Shown here: positions 23,672 to 30,737 of the stretch, in pieces
Numbering within the stretch: position 1 is the stretch's first letter
Layout: the number at the start of each line of letters is the position of its first letter
Notes under the pieces: model-generated
Database searches by the model: none
What the model was told of the DNA's origin: nothing
Seen by the model: the letters and a program-made list of their open reading frames with translations, nothing else
Source: a virus
IMG/VR virus record: IMGVR_UViG_3300020020_000047
Coordinates: 1 to 49,967 of that record
DNA length: 49,967 bases
Reading direction: 5' to 3' (one strand)
Position numbers and translations under genes: made by a program

Positions 23672-23995
23672 ATGAGCAGCATTGAAGCCCAGTTCTTTGG
23701 CGTCACTGATGAGGTATTGAACATGTCCGAGCCACTTACATACCATGCGATGAATGTGCATCGATGCGAGGCTTTCCGTACCATGCTGGTGGTTAGCCAC
23801 AGCCGAGGGCAAAGCACACCGTTTACCACTTACTTCGTTAATGAAGTAATGAGCATGCGCATGGCACACGCACTAGAGGATCTAGGGTGGCTAACTATTT
23901 GCCCTGGGTACCGTGGTCGACCGTCTACACTTACACTGACTGATGTGGGTGAGTGGATCCTATCCGGTGTAACCAAGCAATACCTGAACAAATGA
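23672..23995 (+). CDS. Possible winged-helix regulator
   Basis: The 107-residue protein starts at the ATG 10 bases past the promoter -10; upstream in-frame ATG/TTG codons lie inside or before the promoter and are excluded. The second half (YFVNEVMSMRMAHALEDLGW followed by LTICPGYRGRPSTLTLTD) resembles a winged helix: recognition helix, wing with a Gly/Arg/Pro turn, closing strand. As the first gene after the promoter it could control the accessory operon. The assignment is tentative. Confidence 0.5.
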   Translation: MSSIEAQFFGVTDEVLNMSEPLTYHAMNVHRCEAFRTMLVVSHSRGQSTPFTTYFVNEVMSMRMAHALEDLGWLTICPGYRGRPSTLTLTDVGEWILSGVTKQYLNK

Positions 23996-24027
23996 TCAGT
24001 CTTTTTTGTGGAGCAAGAAAATAAACC

Positions 24028-24201
24028 ATGTTTTTCATTCCATATTTCATTGGTGCTGCAATCACCTATTCCCTATTCCCAACCAAGGCGATGCAACGAA
24101 ACCCCAATGACATCATCAAGTACTGTTCCATTTGGCCTGCATGGTGGGGTATGTTCATTGCTTGTTATGTTGCAGAAAAGATTGAGGATACACTGTCATG
24201 A
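24028..24201 (+). CDS. Small two-TM protein
   Basis: The 57-residue ORF starts MFFIPYFIGAAITYSLFPTK, then has a hydrophilic turn (AMQRNPNDIIKYC) and a second hydrophobic part (IWPAWWGMFIACYVAEKI). Its stop overlaps the next ATG (ATGA), a strong sign of a translated gene. A GGAG lies 15 bases upstream, a long spacing. Function unknown. Confidence 0.55.
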   Translation: MFFIPYFIGAAITYSLFPTKAMQRNPNDIIKYCSIWPAWWGMFIACYVAEKIEDTLS

Positions 24202-24476
24202 AAATCAAGCAAGCAACTAGGGCAGAAGCCATAGCCATCTATAAGTCCAGATGGTGGACTAAGTACCCTATTCGACAGGTAGCATTATTTCAGTTGCAGC
24301 AGGATTATTCTTGCATGCCGTTCGGTGAATTCCAGGAAGCTGTTGCTACGGCTGTAGGGCATGATGTGTACTCAGCCACACTGTCTCTGATGCGGAATCA
24401 GCTGATTGATGAGTGTATTCAAGCTGTTGCAGAAGCAGGGCTAGCGCCTCTTACTGTTGATGAAATAATTGCTTGA
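24198..24476 (+). CDS. Hypothetical protein
   Basis: The 92-residue, mostly helical protein has KSRWWTKYPIRQVALFQLQQ near the N-terminus and ends EAGLAPLTVDEIIA. It is coupled by ATGA to the preceding membrane protein. Its last codons overlap the -35 region of the next promoter. No family recognised. Confidence 0.5.
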   Translation: MKIKQATRAEAIAIYKSRWWTKYPIRQVALFQLQQDYSCMPFGEFQEAVATAVGHDVYSATLSLMRNQLIDECIQAVAEAGLAPLTVDEIIA

Positions 24477-24500
24477 CACACAATTCGCATTTGATATGCT
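24473..24500 (+). promoter_or_regulatory. Promoter with repeated -35 module
   Basis: TTGACA (24473-24478), 16 bases, TATGCT (24495-24500) preceded by TGA (extended -10). The -35 and its A/T-rich upstream part match 23624-23641 exactly over 18 bases. The next ATG is at 24511, 10 bases past the -10, with a GAGG between. Confidence 0.75.
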
Positions 24501-24510
24501 CTGAGGCACA

Positions 24511-24654
24511 ATGACGAACACCAAGACCACCAGGAACAACCGCAAGATGACTGCAACCACCGGGATCCTGGGTATGCATGTTGCCGAAACGCTGGGTTGG
24601 CAGGTGGCACAGGACAAGCGGTTTTATCTGATTATGAACCTTGTTTCTAAGTGA
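24511..24654 (+). CDS. Small basic protein (MTN-start family member 1)
   Basis: A 47-residue ORF starts MTNTKTTRNNRKMTATTGIL and ends KRFYLIMNLVSK. Its first codons (ATGACGAAC) are shared with the genes at 25053 and 25455, each directly downstream of a promoter. Function unknown; the peptide is Thr/Asn-rich, then helical. Support comes from promoter placement and the shared start. Confidence 0.55.
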   Translation: MTNTKTTRNNRKMTATTGILGMHVAETLGWQVAQDKRFYLIMNLVSK

Positions 24655-24673
24655 AAGTATAAAAGGTAGCAGC

Positions 24674-24922
24674 ATGGCAAACACTGCACGTCGCATCAAC
24701 TCGACCCCCATCAACGAGCACAAGATGGCAGCACTGGGGTATGGCCATGGGTATCATGATGGGTGCAACACCGACAAGGGGATCCATGTGGAATACGAAA
24801 CCATGCGGGAACTCGCCAACGATTCCTTTTGGGATTTGGATGTGAATGATCCGACGGGATACCTTATGGCTGAATTCCAATCTGCCTACATCAGGGGATT
24901 CCGTAAGGGACACGGGGCTTGA
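24674..24922 (+). CDS. Hypothetical protein
   Basis: The 82-residue protein starts at the ATG at 24674, preceded by AAAGG 8 bases upstream. It has a His/Gly-rich part (AALGYGHGYHDGCNTDKGIH), an acidic middle, and GYLMAEFQSAYIRGFRKGHG at the end. The GYxxGYxDG and AYxRGFRxG phrases are common in small phage proteins of unknown function. Confidence 0.6.
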   Translation: MANTARRINSTPINEHKMAALGYGHGYHDGCNTDKGIHVEYETMRELANDSFWDLDVNDPTGYLMAEFQSAYIRGFRKGHGA

Positions 24923-24925
24923 ATC

Positions 24926-25015
24926 ATGCATGCCACATACGCTTGGGCCACCTTTCGCGCGGTTACTGCGATCCAAAACCTCATGGTTGCTTTGGCCCGA
25001 AATGACAGAAAATAA
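24926..25015 (+). CDS. Possible 29-residue peptide
   Basis: A short ORF reading MHATYAWATFRAVTAIQNLM then VALARNDRK follows the previous gene after 3 bases and ends just before the next promoter. It has no SD. It could be a translated helical peptide or chance. Confidence 0.25.
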   Translation: MHATYAWATFRAVTAIQNLMVALARNDRK

Positions 25016-25018
25016 ACC

Positions 25019-25046
25019 TTGATCGTCCCGTTCATTTCGCTATTCT
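25019..25046 (+). promoter_or_regulatory. Promoter of the 25053 gene
   Basis: TTGATC (25019-25024), 16 bases, TATTCT (25041-25046). The ATG is at 25053, 6 bases past the -10, so the start codon would be at or next to +1. The 23 bases at 25040-25062, spanning the -10 and first codons, recur exactly at 25442-25464. Confidence 0.6.
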
Positions 25047-25052
25047 TTGGAC

Positions 25053-25211
25053 ATGACGAACGGCAACACCAAGTCCACCGGCTGCAACGAGACCACCATG
25101 ATTCGCGGTGCGCTGGATATGCTCGAACTGTCCTACCACCGCGGTGAGATCACGGAAGCCCAGTTTCAGCTGGGGACGAGTAACTTGCTCGCGAACCTTC
25201 CGAAAAAGTGA
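25053..25211 (+). CDS. Small protein (MTN-start family member 2)
   Basis: A 52-residue ORF starts MTNGNTKSTGCNETTMIRGA and continues LDMLELSYHRGEITEAQFQL. The C-terminal part looks like a short helix-turn-helical fold similar to short C-terminal domain (SHOCT)-like sequences (two helices with an RGEIT turn). It shares its start region with 24511 and 25455. It is leaderless by promoter position and followed by a terminator-like hairpin. Confidence 0.6.
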   Translation: MTNGNTKSTGCNETTMIRGALDMLELSYHRGEITEAQFQLGTSNLLANLPKK

Positions 25212-25223
25212 AACCCGGGTGGT

Positions 25224-25248
25224 GGGGGCCACCTTAAAACCCCCTTTT
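25224..25248 (+). terminator. Terminator-like hairpin before tRNA-Thr
   Basis: GGGGG (25224-25228) pairs with CCCCC (25240-25244) across an 11-base loop, followed by TTTT. The stem is short but all G-C. It separates the small-gene transcript from the tRNA. Confidence 0.45.
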
Positions 25249-25320
25249 GCCCACCTAGCTCAGTGGTAGAGCAGTAGTTTTGTAAACTACCGGTCACCTG
25301 TTCGAATCAGGTGGTGGGCT
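25249..25320 (+). tRNA. tRNA-Thr (anticodon TGT)
   Basis: Cloverleaf: acceptor GCCCACC/GGTGGGC, D arm GCTC...GAGC with AGTGGTA loop, anticodon stem GTAGT/ACTAC with loop TTTGTAA (anticodon TGT), variable CGGTC, T arm ACCTG-TTCGAAT-CAGGT, discriminator T. CCA is not encoded (CGA follows), so the host must add it. It would read ACA/ACG-type threonine codons and may serve the phage's codon use. Confidence 0.95.
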
Positions 25321-25358
25321 CGAGGCGGAGACCCTGGAAACAGGAAAAGAACCACACC

Positions 25359-25391
25359 AGGTTTGGTAGTTCCTGCGGAAGAAAAACTGCC
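25359..25391 (+). other. Post-tRNA hairpin element, copy A
   Basis: AGGTTTGGTAGT, 11 bases, AAAAACTGC. GGTAGT pairs with ACTGCC (one G-T pair), and TTCC pairs with GGAA inside. A U-rich tract (ATATTTTTATTTTT) follows, so it may terminate the tRNA transcript. A related element follows the second tRNA at 42031-42064. The segment also overlaps an alternative hairpin CAGGAA/TTCCTG (25341-25375). Confidence 0.5.
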
Positions 25392-25442
25392 ATATTTTTA
25401 TTTTTGGCCCAATATGACATGTACAATGGGATTTAGTTTCCC

Positions 25443-25448
25443 TATTCT
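25443..25448 (+). promoter_or_regulatory. -10 element of the 25455 gene
   Basis: TATTCT ends 6 bases before the ATG, in a 23-base block (25442-25464) identical to that at 25040-25062. No convincing -35 is present, so this copy may be weaker or need an activator. Confidence 0.4.
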
Positions 25449-25454
25449 TTGGAC

Positions 25455-25667
25455 ATGACGAACGTGACCAATCCCACGAAGTACATCAACAACAACAACG
25501 CGCGCAGGATCGCGAGCCGCATTGATGAGCTTGGCGCTTCCAGCATCGAGCGTCTTTGCAGTGACTTGGGGCTGGATTTCGTTGTGGTCGGCTGGCTACT
25601 CAACAACTCACTGTTTGACGAATTCACCGCCACCAGTGCACAACTATGGATTCGCCGCGACGCCTGA
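25455..25667 (+). CDS. Small protein (MTN-start family member 3)
   Basis: The 70-residue protein starts MTNVTNPTKYINNNNARRIA followed by SRIDELGASSIERLCSDLGL. The centre looks like a small helical DNA-binding or adaptor fold, and WLLNNSLFDEFTATSAQLWI at the end is winged-helix-like. The ATG at 25455 is preferred to the TTG 6 bases earlier, because the -10 lies directly before it. The first codons match two other promoter-proximal genes. Confidence 0.6.
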   Translation: MTNVTNPTKYINNNNARRIASRIDELGASSIERLCSDLGLDFVVVGWLLNNSLFDEFTATSAQLWIRRDA

Positions 25668-25978
25668 GGGATGTATGGTGCTTTACCTCCCGCTCCGGTG
25701 AAGGGGGTGGGAGGTATCCTGGGGATGGTGGTAGTGGTTACCGTGCAGCTGAACGTTGGACAATAGCCATTTACCAAGGCACTGGAGTAAGCAATAACGG
25801 ATTCTACGTTATTGCTCGTCATGTGTGGAAACCGCGATTTTACTTACATGAGGAACCGCGCTTTTTCGAGTCACTACATAAAGCCCGCATGTATGTGGAA
25901 AGTCTCGCGTCTATATTGGCACGCCGCATGCATGTTGATGATGTAGGTGGACGAGAGAGAAGATTCCAGAAACGATAA
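25646..25978 (+). CDS. Hypothetical protein
   Basis: The 110-residue protein overlaps the previous gene by 22 bases. It starts MDSPRRLRDVWCFTSRSGEG, then has an aromatic beta-like middle (NNGFYVIARHVWKPRFYLHE), a helix (SLHKARMYVESLASILARRM) and a basic end. The exact start is uncertain; no closer ATG is in frame. Function unknown. Confidence 0.5.
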   Translation: MDSPRRLRDVWCFTSRSGEGGGRYPGDGGSGYRAAERWTIAIYQGTGVSNNGFYVIARHVWKPRFYLHEEPRFFESLHKARMYVESLASILARRMHVDDVGGRERRFQKR

Positions 25979-26026
25979 GACCACTGGCTAGCTAGTCTGT
26001 TCAGTGATCCACAAAAGGAAAAGCAT

Positions 26027-26227
26027 ATGGCACGTTACCGCTACTGCATGAATAGCGCTTATGAAGCTGGTGTAAAAACAATTCATCCGGTATCCGACTT
26101 TTCCCGTTGGGCTAAGCCGGCTAATGTCACATCTGGCCAGGGATTTACTATTGCTGATTGCTGGATATTTACCACGGATGTGGAAATTCCACATGAATTA
26201 CCGGATTACATTGAGCAGTTACCATGA
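26027..26227 (+). CDS. Hypothetical protein
   Basis: The 66-residue protein has an SD (AAAAGGAAAA) 7 bases before the ATG. It starts MARYRYCMNSAYEAGVKTIH and ends EIPHELPDYIEQLP. It overlaps the secreted beta-helix gene by ATGA, so the two are translated together. Function unknown. Confidence 0.55.
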   Translation: MARYRYCMNSAYEAGVKTIHPVSDFSRWAKPANVTSGQGFTIADCWIFTTDVEIPHELPDYIEQLP

Positions 26228-27411
26228 AAACCACAGCTAAGCTAATCACATTCATCCTCATCCTTGCTCCACTCCTCTCTCCCCTTGCCTATGCCACTGG
26301 CACAGAATCACCCCCTGCAGCCATCGATCTGTCCGAACTAGCCACCCTAACCCAGGCTTCGTGCAAAGCCTCAGGCGGGCCCTGTGAGCTCAAGCTTGAA
26401 GCAGCCGCATACAGCATTACCAAACCAATCGATGTGTGCCTACCTCTTCGCATCGTCGGTAAGGGGGTGGGTTTCACTAACAGCGGAACCACAATTCTCA
26501 CCAGGAGAACCACGGCGATCCGCACTTGGCATCGAGGGTATTGCCCAAACACCGCCTTGAACGGTAACTCAGGTTCATTGGTGTTGGAAAACGTAACGCT
26601 CATTAATTCCAATATCTTGGGAATGGGCCTAACAATACCAGACGAACCACCTTTCTTTGGTATAGAGCAGAAAACCCGCGTAGCACTCACCAACGTTGCC
26701 ATTCGTGGTTTTGTGCAGGGTATCCGTGTTCAATGTGGGGTTCCGGCCTCCAATTGCAATGGGTCAACTTATACCAACGTTGATATTGAAACTTCCGAGC
26801 ATGCTGGATTCTACGCAAACGGAAGTGATGCGAATGCGATGGTGATCAACAGGATGAGAGCCGACGGAAGCTGTAGAGCAGCAACCAAGTGGAATGCGTC
26901 ATTAAATGCTTCCTTTTGCGCCAAGTACCCAAACCATCTTGCCTGCACAAACGAATGGTACAAGTGCGCAGGGATCTTTGACGCATCCTTTCTTGGTAAC
27001 ACATACACTGGAACAGCAAACGCTTTTGAGAACAATCATGCTGGAATGGTTGTTGTTGGTGGAAATAACTGCACAACTGTAATTGGTTCGTATCTCGAGT
27101 TGGATTCTCAGCCGGGGTATATTGACGCGCGTGTTAACGTTATTGGTGGCCACAGCACCTTCGCTGGGCCTGGTGGGCAGTGGCATGGCGCAAAAACAAC
27201 GGGGCTAACTGTGGAGGGTAATGGGGCTACCCTGAGAATTGGATCCGAATCAAACACACCAAATACGTTGTTCCAGTTCAGTAACACTGCAACGGGACCC
27301 TGGCCATGGAGACTCAAGTTGAACCCCACCAACGGAGATATTTATATGGACACGGGAAACATTGGGCCTGTTAGGTGGGGTGTTCCGTATAAGGTTGGGG
27401 CCACACAATGA
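26224..27411 (+). CDS. Secreted right-handed beta-helix (pectate-lyase-fold) protein
   Basis: The 395-residue protein starts with a clear Sec signal peptide (MKTTAKLITFILILAPLLSP then LAYATG, cleavage after AYA). The mature part shows beta-helix rungs: LRIVGKGVGFTNSGTTILT, SGSLVLENVTLINSNILGMG, VALTNVAIRGFVQGIRVQ, TYTNVDIETSEHAGFYANGS, VVVGGNNCTTVIGSYLELDS. About ten cysteines suggest disulfides outside the cytoplasm. This fold is typical of phage depolymerases and polysaccharide lyases, but I cannot see a defined catalytic set. It lies among small accessory genes, not in the tail module, so export from the infected cell is likelier than virion assembly. Confidence 0.75.
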   Translation: MKTTAKLITFILILAPLLSPLAYATGTESPPAAIDLSELATLTQASCKASGGPCELKLEAAAYSITKPIDVCLPLRIVGKGVGFTNSGTTILTRRTTAIRTWHRGYCPNTALNGNSGSLVLENVTLINSNILGMGLTIPDEPPFFGIEQKTRVALTNVAIRGFVQGIRVQCGVPASNCNGSTYTNVDIETSEHAGFYANGSDANAMVINRMRADGSCRAATKWNASLNASFCAKYPNHLACTNEWYKCAGIFDASFLGNTYTGTANAFENNHAGMVVVGGNNCTTVIGSYLELDSQPGYIDARVNVIGGHSTFAGPGGQWHGAKTTGLTVEGNGATLRIGSESNTPNTLFQFSNTATGPWPWRLKLNPTNGDIYMDTGNIGPVRWGVPYKVGATQ

Positions 27412-27659
27412 GTAACAACCCGGATGGTGTTGAGGCGCACGTAGACGCACCCCAAGATTTGCTTGTTGAAGAAAAAACCTTGTTTGCTGTCGACGTTTGC
27501 TTTAAGCTGGACATGTCGCGTCCACTGAATCCACAGGTGGTTATCGAAACCGGCCCTAAGTGGGAGGATGTGATTTTCTGGGATGAAGAGCAGATCCGCA
27601 TCGTTGCACAGTGGTTTAATGATGCTGTAGGACACATTAACACGAGAGCGAGACTGTAA
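27408..27659 (+). CDS. Hypothetical protein
   Basis: The 83-residue acidic protein is coupled by ATGA to the beta-helix gene. It has VDVCFKLDMSRPLNPQVVIE and WEDVIFWDEEQIRIVAQWFN, an alternating strand/helix layout resembling the other short 60-90-residue proteins at 39297, 43495 and 43670. Function unknown. Confidence 0.55.
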   Translation: MSNNPDGVEAHVDAPQDLLVEEKTLFAVDVCFKLDMSRPLNPQVVIETGPKWEDVIFWDEEQIRIVAQWFNDAVGHINTRARL

Positions 27660-27661
27660 AC

Positions 27662-28081
27662 ATGCCATACACTCCAAACCTTTCAAATCTGCTGTCCGGT
27701 TTGGTACCAGTACCAACACAACCACTTGATTCAAACGGCATACTTGTTGAACCCGGGCAAACCGTGCGCTTCCCTAAGTGGCGGGCTTTCGTTGAATCTG
27801 AGGATATTGTAACCGGTACACCATACTGGGATGAGTACTTGAATGTGTGGCTAGTCAGCACTAAGTATGGTGAAAGGGCGTGGGATATGCTCCACCCGTG
27901 CACTGTGGTTAGGAACGGCTCAAAAACCATGCCAACCAGCACTGATTCTGATGAATTCGTGCGCGGTTTCGCTGCTGGTGTTGCAGCCTTGCGCGAAAAA
28001 CTTCTCACCTTGAAATACGACGCACTAAAGGAAGGTCGGCTTGACCTGGAAAGATTCGACATCAGGAGCGTTGAACCGTAA
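27662..28081 (+). CDS. Hypothetical protein
   Basis: The 139-residue protein starts MPYTPNLSNLLSGLVPVPTQ. A beta-like middle contains GILVEPGQTVRFPKWRAFVE and WDEYLNVWLVSTKYGERAWD, and a helical acidic C-terminus follows (RGFAAGVAALREKLLTLKYD). The middle may be a small SH3-like barrel. Weak SD. Function unknown. Confidence 0.55.
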   Translation: MPYTPNLSNLLSGLVPVPTQPLDSNGILVEPGQTVRFPKWRAFVESEDIVTGTPYWDEYLNVWLVSTKYGERAWDMLHPCTVVRNGSKTMPTSTDSDEFVRGFAAGVAALREKLLTLKYDALKEGRLDLERFDIRSVEP

Positions 28082-28098
28082 AGATTTTTCCTTTTTAC

Positions 28099-28127
28099 TT
28101 GACAACTCGATCTCATTCCGTCATGCT
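28099..28127 (+). promoter_or_regulatory. Promoter with leaderless-type spacing
   Basis: TTGACA (28099-28104), 17 bases, CATGCT (28122-28127). The ATG of the next gene is at 28137, 9 bases past the -10. The -10 is weak at its first base but shares ATGCT with the 24495 element. Confidence 0.6.
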
Positions 28128-28136
28128 TACTGGGCA

Positions 28137-28412
28137 ATGTCAATTCCCAACCTCCACAGCATTTTTATCAACGGCGCCGAAATTAAGGCGTGCATTGCGT
28201 GTGCGATGGGGATTGCCACAAGCGACCCGGACATGGAAGCAATTGCAACGGCTGGCTGTGAAGTATGCGGATCCACCATGCCACCTGCACCGGCAGACGA
28301 AACAGCCATCTCGGAATACATCAAGGTACTAAAGCATTCAGGTACTTTCAAGGCATCGATTTTCCATATTGAATCCCACATGGGAATACACCAAGAAAAA
28401 GAAACAGCATAA
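28137..28412 (+). CDS. Hypothetical protein with Cys pairs
   Basis: The protein has 91 residues from the promoter-proximal ATG; the frame is open back to 28041, but that part overlaps the previous gene and promoter. It reads MSIPNLHSIFINGAEIKACI, then AC, GCEVCGSTMPPAP and a helical end. The Cys pattern (CIAC ... CEVC) suggests metal binding. Function unknown. Confidence 0.55.
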   Translation: MSIPNLHSIFINGAEIKACIACAMGIATSDPDMEAIATAGCEVCGSTMPPAPADETAISEYIKVLKHSGTFKASIFHIESHMGIHQEKETA

Positions 28413-28786
28413 TGTCTAATCTGAATGAAATTCCAGCGCTTCTACTTGGCGCTAAGAAGCGCCCAATCACCGGCGAAGCTGAGGTTATTGACGCAGCGCT
28501 GAAGTCAGACAAGCCATTTGAAACGCTTGCGAAAAGCTGTTATGGTGCGGCGCATATTTGCACTAACGAAGAACGCATGATGTATAGCATGGGTGTGCTG
28601 AATGCAGTGATGCTGTTTGCGGCTATCCGGGATTCATACACGGCAGGGATCCTGGAACACATGGATAAGAGAATTGCGGAAAAGAAGGACACGCTTAGCC
28701 AGATCGATTACATTGTCGATGTAACGGATATGCTAGCCTTGCTTACTTCCAAGGGGTTGGTCAAGGAGCCCGAAGTTACTCGATGA
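28412..28786 (+). CDS. Hypothetical protein
   Basis: The 124-residue protein begins at the preceding stop codon. It is largely helical: MSNLNEIPALLLGAKKRPIT, a middle with YSMGVLNAVMLFAAIRDSYT (amphipathic or membrane-associated), and a charged helix EHMDKRIAEKKDTLSQIDYI. It overlaps the next gene by ATGA. Function unknown. Confidence 0.55.
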   Translation: MSNLNEIPALLLGAKKRPITGEAEVIDAALKSDKPFETLAKSCYGAAHICTNEERMMYSMGVLNAVMLFAAIRDSYTAGILEHMDKRIAEKKDTLSQIDYIVDVTDMLALLTSKGLVKEPEVTR

Positions 28787-29055
28787 AGCCAACAACACCG
28801 GATAATGATCCTGGGTTGGTTGCCCTGACTGAGGCTACAGCAAGCCGCAGCTCACTAGGCATCAGTGCAATCGAGCTTGGGTCTCTCATAGTTGAGTTGA
28901 TGGCTGAAAAAATCAGTTACATGAAATCGAAAGGCATACCGCCGGAACAGGTTACTGCTGCGGGCACATTCTTTGCTCAAGGAATGAGCAAGCTAGCTGA
29001 TACACTTGCTGAGTTTGGCGTGCTGCCTAAGTACAAGCTCAAGCCGCCTGAGTAG
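28783..29055 (+). CDS. Hypothetical protein
   Basis: The 90-residue helical protein has ISAIELGSLIVELMAEKISY and FFAQGMSKLADTLAEFGVLP. It is coupled to the gene before and followed after 9 bases by a zinc-ribbon gene. Function unknown. Confidence 0.5.
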   Translation: MKPTTPDNDPGLVALTEATASRSSLGISAIELGSLIVELMAEKISYMKSKGIPPEQVTAAGTFFAQGMSKLADTLAEFGVLPKYKLKPPE

Positions 29056-29064
29056 AAGCCCCCT

Positions 29065-29247
29065 TTGCCACAGCGTAAAATCCCGGGTCAGTGTTACGAC
29101 TGCGGCGCAACAGAAGATAAATTCTTTCGTTGCGCCGCTTGTCGTATGGTGGCATTGGAAAAGAACAGGGAATTGCGGCAACGAAAAAAGAAGTGGAGGC
29201 ACGACAAAAGGGGGTTGACGGGAAGATTCGAATCAATTAATAAATAG
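29065..29247 (+). CDS. Small zinc-ribbon protein
   Basis: A 60-residue TTG-initiated protein has CYDCGATEDKFFRCAAC, a CxxC-x10-CxxC zinc ribbon, and then a strongly basic helix (EKNRELRQRKKKWRHDKRGL). It probably binds nucleic acid. It is immediately upstream of the UvrD-like helicase. The start lacks a strong SD, so the N-terminus is uncertain. Confidence 0.55.
   Translation: MPQRKIPGQCYDCGATEDKFFRCAACRMVALEKNRELRQRKKKWRHDKRGLTGRFESINK
29215..29243 (+). promoter_or_regulatory. Possible promoter before the UvrD-like helicase
   Basis: TTGACG (29215-29220), 17 bases, TAATAA (29238-29243), with the helicase ATG at 29253. The spacing matches the other leaderless-type sites, but the -10 is a poor match. 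Confidence 0.3.
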
Positions 29248-29252
29248 AGCAC

Positions 29253-30737
29253 ATGAGCCAAGCAACTCAGTTCATTCCAGCTGGACACGACAAGATCCAC
29301 AACCCGCGCGAATGGTCTTCGTTTCAGCATGCCGTTTTCAAGGCTGTGGAGGATGACGAAGCAGGTCACATCGTAGTGAGTGCGGTTCCAGGGTCAGGAA
29401 AAACCACCACGCTGGAACATGCGATCAAGAATTACACTTTTGATGGCGCCAAGATCCTGGTGTGTGCATTCAACAAGGATATTGCTACTGAGCTGCAATC
29501 ACGGATAAAGCTGGCTGGTTGCAAGATTCAGACTCTACACGGATTCGGGTTGTCCGTTGTTACTCGCAACCATGGACGCAGGGCCATTGATACAGCAGGT
29601 AACCGGCTCAACGATGAGCTGAAATCCCGGGTGGGCAAGGAATGGGATAAGCGAGAAGCACGCACGTTCGTCTCCAAGGTAATCAGTATCGGGAAGTCTT
29701 GTCTTGTGGGTGATGCGGAAACCCTAGATGAATTAGCTGATAAGCATGGGTATGAGTGTCCAAAGAACCACGACCGCGCCACCCTTATTGGAATTGCACA
29801 GAGCATCTTGGCTTCCAACGCTACCCAAACCGACGGACTCCTTTCCTTTGATGACATGGTGTGGCTACCGGTTATCCAACGCCTCGGGATGCCAAAGTTT
29901 GACCTGGTATTCGTGGATGAAACCCAGGATTTGAATCCCTGTCAGTTGAAACTCATTAGGCTTGCTGCTGGATCGGATGGTCGGATCATTGCTGTCGGAG
30001 ACAAAAATCAGTCGATCTACGGTTTCCGGGGTGCCGATCCAGACGCAATGCCGCGGATGGTTCGGGAACTCAAAGCAGCCCAGTTGCCGCTATCCATTTG
30101 CTACCGCTGTGACGCTGCCATCGTGAGGGAAGCTGCGGACGTGCACGCCGGGATTATGCCCAGACCCAACGCTCCGGAAGGTATCGTGAGGGATGCTACC
30201 GACAAGGAATGCCTCAGGGATGCGAAAAAAGGGGATTTCATAATCAGCAGAACGAATGCCCCGTTGATTTCCACGGCATTCAAATTCCTTGCTTCCGGAA
30301 TACCCTGCAGCATCCGGGGACGTGATATCGGTGAGGGTCTTGCATCCTGGATCAAGAAGGAAAAATGCCGTGACGTTCCACACCTTATGACGCAGGTGCA
30401 AACCTGGTGCAGCGAGGAAATCAAAAGGCTAACCGCATTGGAAAGACCCGTTGACCTGGTGGTGGAAAAGGCCGAATGCATCATGGCCCTGTGCGAAGGC
30501 ATGAGCAGCATCGAGGATGTGATTAATCGCATCGAGCTGCTTTTTAAAGATGGCGCCTCAGCTGGGATTCAGCTAATGTCTACTCACAAGGCAAAGGGAC
30601 TGGAAACGGATAGGGTTTGGTTGCTGATTGACACTTACTGCAAATGGCCTGGAAAAGAAGAGGAGAATTTGCTTTACGTCGCCGTGACTCGCGCCAAGCA
30701 TGAGTTGATTTATGTCTCAAAAGAACAACAGATATGA
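29253..30737 (+). CDS. UvrD/Rep-like superfamily 1 DNA helicase
   Basis: The 494-residue protein has SF1A motifs in order: Q-like FQHAVFKAVE, motif I SAVPGSGKTTTLEH (43-56), Ia near VCAFNKDIATEL, motif II FVDETQDLN (220-228), motif III AVGDKNQSIYGFRGAD (247-262), IV around LPLSICYRCD, V STHKAKGLETDRVW and VI LLYVAVTRAKHELIYV. This is a compact helicase lacking the large 1B/2B insertions of UvrD. It should unwind DNA in replication or recombination. The end overlaps the HNH gene by 26 bases. Confidence 0.92.
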   Translation: MSQATQFIPAGHDKIHNPREWSSFQHAVFKAVEDDEAGHIVVSAVPGSGKTTTLEHAIKNYTFDGAKILVCAFNKDIATELQSRIKLAGCKIQTLHGFGLSVVTRNHGRRAIDTAGNRLNDELKSRVGKEWDKREARTFVSKVISIGKSCLVGDAETLDELADKHGYECPKNHDRATLIGIAQSILASNATQTDGLLSFDDMVWLPVIQRLGMPKFDLVFVDETQDLNPCQLKLIRLAAGSDGRIIAVGDKNQSIYGFRGADPDAMPRMVRELKAAQLPLSICYRCDAAIVREAADVHAGIMPRPNAPEGIVRDATDKECLRDAKKGDFIISRTNAPLISTAFKFLASGIPCSIRGRDIGEGLASWIKKEKCRDVPHLMTQVQTWCSEEIKRLTALERPVDLVVEKAECIMALCEGMSSIEDVINRIELLFKDGASAGIQLMSTHKAKGLETDRVWLLIDTYCKWPGKEEENLLYVAVTRAKHELIYVSKEQQI

